Source of the DNA: Juglans regia | Lineage: Eukaryota > Streptophyta > Magnoliopsida > Fagales > Juglandaceae | Assembly: GCF_001411555.2 (NCBI RefSeq) | Contig: NC_049901.1 | Span: 10,178,681-10,242,680, forward strand | DNA: 64,000 bases | Reading direction: 5' to 3' | Shown: positions 44,600 through 54,950 of the stretch, piece by piece | Layout of the letters: each line of letters begins with the position of its first letter | Position numbering within the stretch: position 1 is the stretch's first letter | Notes under the pieces: generated by a model | Database searches by the model: none | What the model saw: the letters and a program-made list of their open reading frames with translations, nothing else | Told to the model about the DNA's origin: nothing | Position numbers and translations under genes: made by a program

Positions 44600-45886
44600 T
44601 ATATTTTTATGAAATTTATTATAATTAAATAAAAGCTAAAACACGAATATAATTTTTCGTGGGATGATAATTTCTTCAGCGGCCATAAATTGCCTCAATA
44701 CGACCTTTCTCTTAATTATTTGCCTCTCTCACTCAATCATTGTCCCCGCCCAATTCCAATCTCTGCCGTCCAAGAGAGAAGAGAAGTACTGTATCTTTTT
44801 CCAAGAAATGATATCCAAGCAATATATTTCATAATATATTTCACAACATATATTATATATAAAATAATGACATTTTTGTAAAATATTGTTAGTTTTATAA
44901 AGTAGTTGACAAAAATATCAATCCTTTTAAAATAATATTGTTGTGTAAAGTGTTGTGAAAAATTATGTGTATTTTTCATTTTTCATCATTGTCCTGCGAG
45001 TCTGCGGCCATATATATTTAAGAAGTAAGATAACATTTCATCTCATCTTAAAATTTTTTATATATTATTTTTAAATATTATTTAAATACAACATTTTTTA
45101 ATTAACAAATGCCAAAAATTCAAGCAAAATGAATACAATCACAAAAGAAAATCCTATCTGTATCATATTATATATAAAACTAAGGTTATAATCTTTCCTT
45201 CTTTATCTTTTATATATATTTTTCCATTTATGGGAAATTAAATCATAAAAAATGAATATAAAAGTAAGTTCCTTAATATTTTTTTATATTTATGAAAGAC
45301 CTCAAAAATATTAAAAAAAAATATATTCAAGATTTTTACTTTTTTATTTTTTAAAAAAAGGTTTTTTACAAAATCTTTTGGGGCTCGAGGTCCCTTACAT
45401 TTGTCAATTTTCCTCCTCTGGTGTCAATTTGCCTCCAATGTTCACCTATAATCTCCTCCGGCATTTTTGCCTGTCAGTAGCTAGGAGAGAAAGATCAACA
45501 CCATCCTCTTCCCCTTACCTGACATTTAAGGGTGACAATAGATTACATAATACGTAAATTTGTCACGTCTACAATAGATTTTATATAAATGGGTTAATTA
45601 GGCAGAAATGGATTGACTAGATAAAATAATTAATAAACATCAACTCACAATCAAACAAAATAAATTCTATCTTTAATAACTTTACTCGTACCTAATATTA
45701 TTCTACGAAAAAAATCATGCTTTAAAAAGATAAAAGATAAAAATAATAAAAAAAAAATCTCAAATTTGAGGGATTCCACGAAAAGTTGAGAAAGATTGCA
45801 GACTGATCAGTTATTTAATTACTTTCACAAAATTTTTAGAACCAAACTTTTGGACTTTGCCACACATAATAACACACTACACAGCT
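44600..45886. other. intergenic spacer, nothing recognised
   Basis: AT-rich. No coding domain, RNA gene or terminal repeat seen. The short open frames are low-complexity. Confidence 0.55.
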
Positions 45887-46060
45887 TGAATTATTACAAG
45901 CTAACTAGCTAGCTATTTACGACCCGAAGATATTATTAATTTGTAATCTTTGATAAAATTGGATATTTTATATGATAAAACTACAAAATGTTGACCACGA
46001 TCGATGATTTTTCTTAATCATGGAAGTGAAGACTTGTAAACGATATATTGGTGCATGTAT
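45887..46060 (-). repeat. inverted copy of the gene B 3' flank (empty-site version)
   Basis: Reverse complement of 39786-39871 joined to 41517-41634, without the SIRE-like LTR. It carries a single TCAAC where that LTR inserted in the other copy. Confidence 0.9.
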
Positions 46061-46230
46061 ATATCTTTAATACCCTAACAAAAACAACGAGAGAAAATAT
46101 TTTGAAAAATGTCGTTTGTAGAAATCTTCTCACAATCACTAGTAGCAAAGCTCCTTATAATTAATTATGAGAGATGCCAAGCTGCAGGTGTTGGCTAGTT
46201 TCTTTTTGTAAGTTTGTAAGGCCATCCATA

Positions 46231-46375
46231 TATCTTAATAATAAAGATATAATTGCATGTTGAAAATTGTTTGTGTTTGACTGATATTTGGAAATGAAAT
46301 TATAATAAATTTTGAGATGAGATAAGATAAGATAAGATGAGATCATCTCACTTCTCGTTTGGGAACACAAACCAT
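46231..46375. mobile_element. partial GAGATGAGATG-family MITE
   Basis: AATTATAATAAATTTTGAGATGAG then ATAAGATAAGATGAGATCATC and CTCGTTTGGGAACAC, one end of the family only. Confidence 0.55.
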
Positions 46376-46480
46376 CTCTTTCTTCTTTTGTATTCAATCA
46401 CAATTGAGAATGATAAAAACGTAGCTTTTAAATTCTCTCTTATTCTTTTTTTATTTTCTATTATATTTTATTTTCTATCT

Positions 46481-46715
46481 CAAAGTGGGGCCGAAATGTC
46501 TACCCATCGCAAGCTCCGTAGTTGCTTGCAAAATACTACTTGAACAAGGAGACATTAACGCGTGAAAGACTTTGAATCATGTTCAGTGCATGGACCTCAT
46601 TCATTAACGCTGCTGGGAGTTCTATTTCCGCGTTGATTTTCACCCATCGGACTCAAATCTTATACATTTAAAGAACAGCGCGCGCCTTCATTTTCAACTC
46701 AACATGGATTGGTCA
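46481..46715 (-). repeat. inverted relative of the gene A upstream flank
   Basis: CAAAGTGGGGCCGAAATGTC, GCGTGAAAGACTTTGAAT, GGGAGTTCTATTTCCGCGTTG and ATTGGTCA parallel the reverse complement of 24274-24451. Confidence 0.85.
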
Positions 46716-46754
46716 ATATTGATGGCTCCAAATCCCTTGCCCGAAGAATACGTG

Positions 46755-46970
46755 ATAGAACTCGCCCCATTTGGATAGTGAGATGAGATGAGATGAGATA
46801 GTTTTATATAAAGGTTAAAAATTGAATACAATATTGTTAGAATATTATTTATTATTATTATTATTATTTTGAGATTTGAAAAAGTTGAATTATTTATTAT
46901 ATTTTATATGAAAATTTGGAACAATTATAATGATGAGATGAGATGAAACTGTTTCTGTATCGAAGAAACG
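46755..46970. mobile_element. GAGATGAGATG-family MITE
   Basis: CCCATTTGGATAGTGAGATG and repeated GAGATGA at the left; AATGATGAGATGAGATGAAAC and TGTATCGAAG at the right. The interior (TTGAATTATTTATTATATTTT) matches the copy in gene B's intron. Confidence 0.75.
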
Positions 46971-47023
46971 GAATAGAGAAAAGCTATGAGTACTTCCTTT
47001 AGATCAGATTGTTTTTCTTCTTC

Positions 47024-47037
47024 CACTACAAGAAATA
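47024..47037 (+). repeat. CACTA left terminal inverted repeat
   Basis: CACTACAAGAAATA, the canonical plant CACTA terminus, paired with 62232-62245. Confidence 0.92.
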
Positions 47038-47196
47038 AACTTATTCCGGCGAAGCAAATTGCCGCAAATACTACCAACCTTTGCCGCAAAAATATTATTC
47101 TGGCTAAATAAGTTTGCCCAAATGTTGCCGCTTTTAAACAGCCAAGTAAGACATTTTGTGCCGAGTTCGAAAACGGACAGAAATGCTGTACATTTT

Positions 47197-47474
47197 GGCG
47201 AGTATATATCGCTGGAAATATCTTATATATCGCCAGTAAAGGTTTTTAGCATAGTTGCTCAAGTCTATTTCGGCGACTACAAATCGCCAGAAATATAATC
47301 GTTGCAGCGAATTTAAGTCGCTGGAAAAGTTCCATTACTGGCGATAATTGACATTTGCCAGAAACACGAAGTCGATTATTGCGGCGATGATATTGTCGCC
47401 GCAAATAATTGCAAATAATGTCTCCCCATTACTCGCTGTATTTATTTTCGGTGAGTTACGTTCGCTGGAAATGG
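47197..47474. repeat. CACTA left subterminal dyad repeats
   Basis: Six imperfect copies of GGCGA, a 7-8 nt variable spacer, then TCGCYGGAAAT, at about 47197, 47272, 47306, 47339, 47381 and 47449. These are presumed TNPA-binding sites. Simpler GCCGCAAAT-like words lie further out (47060-47160). Confidence 0.85.
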
Positions 47475-47539
47475 TTTTTTTTTTTTCAAAACCCATTCTA
47501 TTTGCTTGTATTTTGTTATGGTGTTATTTTCCCTGATAT

Positions 47540-48856
47540 TTGTAATTTCATAACAGATAATTGCTTGCTAATAAATTATAAATATTAGATTTGGATAAAT
47601 TTATATCTGATTACACATATATATTATATGTCAACATCATTCAAATAACCTCGACATACATATTTAAAATTCACCAAGATTTAGGTGTACGTTTTACATA
47701 ATACCATCCAACATATCATAATGGAATATAAATTTACAAGTGTTTTTCGTTCAAACTATAAATGTCTAACAGCAAGTTGCCTTCATGAATGCACCAGCTT
47801 CTTCATTGCAAGTGTTTTTCTTTCTAATCACCATATTCCAACAAGTATGGGAAGAGCTGAATTTGGTTCACCGATTTTACTTTAAGTGCTTCAACACAGC
47901 TGTAAAGAAATGCAATATATTTCTGCAAAATAATAATATTCAAGGCCCAAGTTACAAGGCATTCAATTAATAAAAGATAGCATCTCTTCTTTTTCCTTTG
48001 CATCTCTAAATAAAATAACCAACTATGTATATATTATGTACATATATAGAACACGTAGAAACTCTTTGACAATTAATACAAGGGTCTCACCTGAAATTGG
48101 AGCTACCTTATACATGATTTAGAAGACTAACGAGTCCATTTCAGAAAGTCTCTATGTACGCTAGCTCTTTAGTCTGGTATAAAGCTAGCTTCCAAAATCA
48201 CAGTACCCAATGAGAGAAAAATCCAACATTTGGCAATTTGATCCTGCCAAACAAAGTACGTACCAAAAAGAACAAATTATATAGGTGAAAAACCATATGC
48301 ACTTATGATTTTTTATATGAGAAGTACATAATTTGCGCTTATTGGAACTGGTAAATACCAAGTCCGCTGCACTCACCCAAGGTGATTTCCTCTATGATAT
48401 CTCGCATTCAGCAACTTCATTGACCAAATAGAAAAAATTTTCAGAACAATGATGAAACAAGTTATTTATTCTTAGTCATATAGTTGTTGAAAGATACATA
48501 AAAAGCAACAATGTCAGAACAAGAATAACTGAAAATCTACAGGTCCGTCAGGTACTAATAATATTATTAAAATGCTACGTATGTACTGATAACTTACCTT
48601 GCTATAGCAATTTCATCGTACATTGATGACCAAGAACTTCCAATGTGCATGTCGGTGGCAAAAGCAACGTACATCGCCAGACAAAAGCTACAAAATATCC
48701 TCAACCAAAAAATATACTACCTACCCCACACAAGAAACTGATGTACAAAAGAGGAGGTTCTGGAGATATGGGAGACATTTTGTTGTTATATTATTTTAAG
48801 TTTCATCTCCTTACCAAAATTAACAAAAAATTGTTACCCTCAAATTTAGTAACTGG
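47540..48856. other. CACTA interior 3' of the TNPA-like gene, no gene recognised
   Basis: AT-rich sequence between the subterminal repeats and the TNPA-like stop codon. It probably includes the 3' UTR and terminator of the minus-strand gene, but no domain is visible. Confidence 0.5.
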
Positions 48857-50972
48857 CTATGCACGTCCCTGAGTCTCTCTATGAGACTCTCCCTGGGTCT
48901 GCCTCTCTAACTCATATCTCTCCATAAACTTGTTGTACTTGTCTTGTTTCTCCATTAATAACATGACATTCGCTCGTAAGTCATCATGTAAAGCCTTATA
49001 ATGTGCAGTTTCTTTCTCACTTCTTTCTGCACGTTCAGTTAATTATACTATTCGGGCATTAGTTGATTGTCTAGATGACTCGGGAATAACCATCTCGCCG
49101 AGTCCCCGTCCATACCCTGGCCTGTGGCCCAAAACTTCCTTAAATATTGTTGCTGCAGCCTCCTTAGTTTGCTTCTCAAGCTCCAGCTCTACCATCTTTG
49201 CTGCCATCTCATTCTATCAACCATTGGAAAACATCACACAGGTTAATTGCTCGTAATATGCACTTAGCACTAAAAATATAGACATCAGTTTATCTCGAAC
49301 ATCATGGGATTTTACTTAATAATTAACACTCACATATTTCTCTTCCGTCATGGGAGTCACAAATTTGTCATTCTTCTTTGACCACCTGACGTCTTTAAAG
49401 AAATTAACCAAATCCTCCTCATTCCCAGACTGTAAATAAAATAAATTACACACTAACTTAGATTGAATATATGAACACCATTATGGAGTACAAATTAAAA
49501 GAGTATAAGTAGCTAGCATTCACAATGGAACTCAAATCTGCAAGATAAAACTCTCATTCAAGGTATCAAATTAATTGATGGGATTAGACTTACAAAGTAC
49601 AAACAATAACGATTGTTGAGTGTTTTTTCTGTTTTTTCATAACTAAATGTGCAAGTAATTATATTAGTCATTCATATATAGAGAACACAAAGGAAATACA
49701 CAACTTTGAAGAAGCCTAACATATCACGCAGCACAAAGAAATAATAATGTTACATATAGTCGGTGTGCATCTTGCAACCAAAATGGAGACTTACCCTCAT
49801 CTCCATTAGCCGCCCAAATGACCTTCATCCAGTCGTGTAATTGTTTTGTTGCTTCTCCCCATTACTTTTATTTCGTTCAGACATCCGCTGCAATCACATA
49901 GGACATGATATACATCCATTGAATGTAGAGGTGTCAAGAGGATTATATGACTAAAAACATAAGTAGATATAGTTGACTATTTTAACAAAAACTAACCACT
50001 CTAACTAACATTTAATACAGGTGACTATTTTACCAAAAAATTCCACCAACTTACCTTAAAGTCATCGCTTGAATATTGAGCACATAACTTTACCCAAGTG
50101 GCTGGTGTCACCGATGGTAGCACATTCGCAAGTGCTTCTTCATTGCCCTTATATTGCTTGTAGGTTCTATGTAAATCATAGCGAATATGATTAAACCCCT
50201 TGCGTAGTGTCTTCGTAACCGTATCACGATGGTTCTTCTTAGTCTAGTCGAGGATGAAGTCAGCCTACAGACAAACATCAAGAGTATTAATTATAATCTC
50301 CCAGCCCCGAGTTTTACATTACCAATGTTAGGCTTTCATCTACTCTATTTGAACATGTATTGCATTCTCCTACTTTTACCTGAATGCTTGTAATTAATTC
50401 TTCCTTCTCATTAGCTGTTACATCGTGCCAGCTAGCATGACTCAAGTCCACATGGTGCTTGACCAACCAGGTAACCCTTGTAGTAAACAAGGTAGCGTTT
50501 TCACAACAAGGTGCAGTTTCACCGTCCTTTATCCTCAAGGGTATCTTTCCATACTTTCGCACCTTTTCAAACTTTGTGCTCTTTGCAGCTCCTCGCCCAC
50601 GCTTCTGGTGAAGTGGTACTAGATTGTTTCCAAGAGTGAAAATGTCATCATAGTTCAATAATTAAATTAATCAACATGTTAAACGTATAATGTAAAACAA
50701 TATCCAAAATGTAAAACAATATAAATATAAATTAGATTAATACCAGATGGGTTTGTGCATAGTGACGAATCAACTGCTGGCATGTCATTCGGTTCTGTGC
50801 TTAGGACGACATTAGGTGGATCGGTTAAGTCATATGAGCTTGAGGGTGAGTCATCTCTAAGATCCATCGCAGCAATGGGTACTTTATTCCAAACTTCATC
50901 ATTGCTCTAAGATCTCCCCTGACCGTAGCTCACGCCGCTTGATCGACCTCTACCTCTTCCAGTTATCGACAT
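48857..50972 (-). pseudogene. CACTA second gene, TNPA-like (Transposase_24 family)
   Basis: The ATG at 50972 opens SITGRGRGRSSGVSYGQG, followed by a TAG. Exon 1 appears to end at a GT near 50743. Further exons encode FEKVRKYGKIPLRIKDGETA and LVKHHVDLSHASWHDVTANE (50600-50400), then LRKGFNHIRYDLHRTYKQYK and TPATWVKLCAQYSSDDFK (50190-50060). After these come DLVNFFKDVRWSKKNDKFVT (about 49430-49336) and the C-terminal exon 49213-48857, with coiled-coil-like AKMVELELEKQTKEAAA, ending TQGESHRETQGRA. At least four in-frame stops show decay. The product binds subterminal repeats in known CACTA systems. Exon borders are approximate. Confidence 0.85.
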
Positions 50973-51152
50973 TGATGAAGCACGCGATATAAACAAACTT
51001 CTACGCAGTATGCTTGCCAAAAAAACTGAACAACCAATATTATTCCTACAATCACACTAAAAGGATACAATTATTTATATATGATTATACTTTAGTTTAG
51101 AATATTACAATTAGTTCATCATCATGCTACTATTTGTTTAAGGGAATGGTCC
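50973..51152. other. leader of the TNPA-like gene
   Basis: Short region between the gene start and the 161-bp direct repeat. Nothing else recognisable. Confidence 0.5.
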
Positions 51153-51313
51153 AAATTAACCGGGACATTTAGGAAGTAATGCCTCCTATTGTGCTGTCAT
51201 CACAAACTTGGCTAAATTGGCAAAAGATAACAAACTAAATAATTCTCAAGCAAATTACACATCCATTCAATGGAAGATCCCCTATTCTCGAAGTAAATTG
51301 CACACTGCTAACG
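51153..51313 (+). repeat. 161-bp direct repeat, left copy
   Basis: AAATTAACCGGGACATTTAGG to CACACTGCTAACG. The copy at 54670-54830 has the same length and five differences (about 97 % identity by eye). Confidence 0.96.
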
Positions 51314-51416
51314 GCCGGGGTACTAGAATTGTATTCAAGTTGTAATCTAATTAGATAATTAGATCATTCTTTATGCAAATGATCATGCCCTGCCTCTCAA
51401 ACCCAGTAAAATTACA

Positions 51417-51418
<2 letters not shown>

Positions 51419-51465
<47 letters not shown>
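51419..51465. repeat. (AT)n microsatellite
   Basis: About 23 AT units without interruption. Confidence 0.96.
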
Positions 51466-51468
<3 letters not shown>

Positions 51469-51570
51469 GTATCCAATTAATTTGGATAACCATGACAAGC
51501 TAGCTAGTTCATATATACTTAATAAACATGCATAATCTAGTGATCATCAGCTCATGCTTTATACACATGA

Positions 51571-51606
<36 letters not shown>

Positions 51607-52253
51607 TATGTGTTTGTGTGTGTGTAATTCACAGAAACCCTTCATGAGTTTTTGGCTTCAACATTCATGGAAGCTCATGCATCATGCATGGGTCTTGTTT
51701 AACATATAAAAACCTAATGATCTTGAGCAGATATTAATTATGATCAGTTAGTCATGAAAATCATAATCAGATATTTCTGATCTCAGCGCCAACAATATCC
51801 CTTGTTCCAGTCAAAGAAAAGAAACAAGATGATAACTTAATTACCATGCATTTCTGTACGTGAGAATTGTAAAACCAATTAATTAGCTGTTTTCAACCTA
51901 GCTTGCTAGCTAGAGCTATATTTTGAATTAATACTTGCATGGATTACAAATTAATCTCGTGATTGAATGTAGATCTAGAGTCTGTCTCAAATATAATGCT
52001 TCTGCATGAGTACTAGTACTTTACCATGCAATATATTATGCAAGCTACCGGATATTATAAATGTACATCTAGTATAGTAAACGAAAAGAAAAAGGAAAAA
52101 CATTCTTAATTTTTATGGCAAATATGCATGCTAGTACGTACTTGCAGACTGATTGCAAAATTGATCCCTAATTCCCTGCAAATGTAGTTCAACCTGTGAT
52201 ATTATGCAGAATTAACATGAGTATAACTAGTAGCTAGTGCATGCACTGGTCAC

Positions 52254-52291
<38 letters not shown>
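52254..52291. repeat. compound (CT)n(AT)n microsatellite
   Basis: About 9 CT units followed directly by about 9 TA units. Confidence 0.93.
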
Positions 52292-52292
<1 letters not shown>

Positions 52293-54669
52293 ATATCTAG
52301 TGTAAACTATGAAGTATTTTAATTAATTCAGTACTTGTCAGCATGATATATAATCTGAAATGATCAAAAGACTGATCAATATTTTACACTATATGTATTA
52401 TATCCATTAATCTCAAGTGTAATGGAGAAGATCATATTCTCCTTAATTAATGGGGAAGATGTCTCAAAAATATATATGCAGCTTGATCAGTCATTGATCA
52501 ATGAGTGTATATATATATAGAGAGAGAGAGAGAGAAATGCTAGGTAAAAGCCTTATATATGAAGTTGATCTTGTACATGATTCTCTGCCCTCTTAAGTAT
52601 TAATATTTTTGGCACCATTACTCTTTATTGACTTAAGCAACGTCACACAGTATGAAACATGAACAAGTTTAATAACATGATCAACTCAGTTAGTTATAAT
52701 ATGTTAATTTTAAGTATGATATTGCAACACAGGCAATTATAATTAGGTCATGCACATGATATTGTAGAAAGAGGAAAAAAATTAAAAGTCCAATATCTTT
52801 CCTAATGTCATCTAATTTAATTATGCAGTAATATTCAAATTACAGAATATATACTAGATTATATATATTTTAGGCAAACAAAACTCTGAGTGATTTCTAA
52901 GATCATGAAGCAAATAGTGGTTAGTTTTGTCCTGATTGGTGAGACAGTTTCATAAGATTATCAAAGCAAGGCATGGTTCAATTCGTAATATCCAATTTAA
53001 TTATCATAAGGTCCTCAATTAATTTGAACAGTTTTGAAAGTTGTTAAGGCGAGTAGGTAGTACTGCTACAATAAGTCAATAACAAATGTACAATATCCTA
53101 TATATATATATATATATATATACTAATTTAATTTCAATTTGATATTGCCTCTGAGCATATAATTAATGCATGTGATGCGACATGATGGGATCAAATTAAT
53201 AGGAACGTACGTATATATAAACTACTAGTACTGTACGCCCAATGGTAAATAATTTGTTGCGGCATGCATGCACAGATCATCGAATTCCAACACATGCGAA
53301 TTAGGAAATTTCGACGTGGCTAGCTAGAGAGGTTCATGCATCAATATTTACCCTCATTTCGATGGCTTTGTACAAGGACGTTGTACATAATATATAATAA
53401 AGTCCAGCTTGGAATGTTGCTGGAAAAAATAAATAAAAGGCTGCTTAACTGTTTAGTTTGTGACCAGTAGTACTACTAGAACCAACCAGAATAATTAATC
53501 TTTAACCTTACTTTCAATTTCAAGGGCGACATAGACATCAAGCAGCAAGCTGCTAGCTAGGTTACGAAAAAAGACAATTATATATAATGATGATGATAAA
53601 CGAATTAGCAAAACTCAAAACAGCATGAAGAGACTGCTAAAATTCTAAAGTTCGAGTTGTCTGTCCTAGTACTCATGATCATTAATATATATGTATATAT
53701 ATATATATGCAAGTGACTTTTGTTTTGTAGCGCGCGCAAGTGATATATGATCATATATATATATATAATATGGTGTTTCTAATTGATTAATGAGAGGGCA
53801 TACATACAGTGAATGAACAGTTTTTTAGGAGGAAGTACTTGGAATTAGTTCTACAGTGAGATCAGTTAGAAGGGCATGAAGAGATCATCGATCGGCGAGA
53901 GACTCAAACTAAATATATAGTAATAAAAGCAAAACATATTGAAGTTAGAATGATATGATATAATAATATAATTGATATATATATACTCAACCCCCTCCCA
54001 GAAAAAGAGAGACAAAGATATTGCAGAAATATCAGATAGTAATGGTACCTTTTAAGGCTCTGAAAACTTTTTCTGCAACACCTACGGGGTGTGCCCAACA
54101 AACCAGCGACAAGAAAATCAACCTACCAGGGTAATAATACAAGACTTCAATAACATCGGGCGGGTAGCTTGCTGGCCACTGCACACGTTGGCTTGATCGG
54201 CAGCCAGGAAAAGTTGTTATAATTAATTAGCAGCTTAATTAAAGAACATTAATATTCATGTAAACAGAGAGGGCGGTAGAGAGATCAAGAGATCTATAGT
54301 TGGTAGCCAGATCAGAACAAAAGATACATGTTTGGAAATAATCCGAATTCAGTGGGAAACCATGCATGGCGCCCCATGACTAGGATACAGATTGGGGAAA
54401 CTAGGCCCTGCAGAAGAAGCTGGAACAAATTAAGCATGAAATCGGGAAGCAATGATATATAGGTGGTAGTCTACGTCTTCATCCGGCCAATATATAGTAT
54501 TTATCTATATATTATGAAAATTATCATGTGTCATAAATATTTTTACATGAAGTTAATAAAAAGAAGACATCAATTGATCATGGATAATATATAGTGGCTA
54601 GCTTCGATCTATCGATCTACAATGGCCTCTAATTAATAATTTGCTTATGCTGGCTAGCTAATTCTTCAT

Positions 54670-54830
54670 AAATTAACCAGGACATTTAGGAAGTAATGCC
54701 TCCTAGTTTGCTGTCATTACAAACTTGGCTAAATTGGCAAAAGATAACAAACTAAATAATTCTCAAGCAAATTACACATCCATTCAATGGAAGATCCCCT
54801 ATTCTTGAAGTAAATTGCACACTGCTAACG
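54670..54830 (+). repeat. 161-bp direct repeat, right copy
   Basis: Second copy of 51153-51313, followed by transposon sequence leading to the 3' end of the TNPD-like gene. Confidence 0.96.
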
Positions 54831-54950
54831 ACCTTGATGTTCCTGCGAGAGACGGAAAAGATGGGTCTTTAATTTGAGAAATGATATTTAGGATAAGCCA
54901 AACAAAATGGGTTGTATGGAGACACAGTGTAATTACCAACTTTGAAGTGG

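Larger units (their letters stand above)
51314..54669. other. 3.36-kb AT-rich segment inside CACTA, flanked by the 161-bp repeats
   Basis: No CACTA-type protein or other transposon domain is seen. The sequence is rich in TA runs (51419-51465, 51575-51603, 53099-53122) and GATC/TAGCTAGC words. In look it resembles ordinary plant intergenic or promoter DNA rather than transposon coding DNA. The best open frame (54101-53904, minus) is short and has no recognisable domain. It lies between the two transposon genes and is likely captured host DNA; its source cannot be told from here. Confidence 0.7.

Noticed and set aside
53904..54101. Minus-strand frame of 65 codons in the CACTA cargo
   Set aside because: Low-complexity second half and no recognised domain. 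Not enough to call a captured gene.
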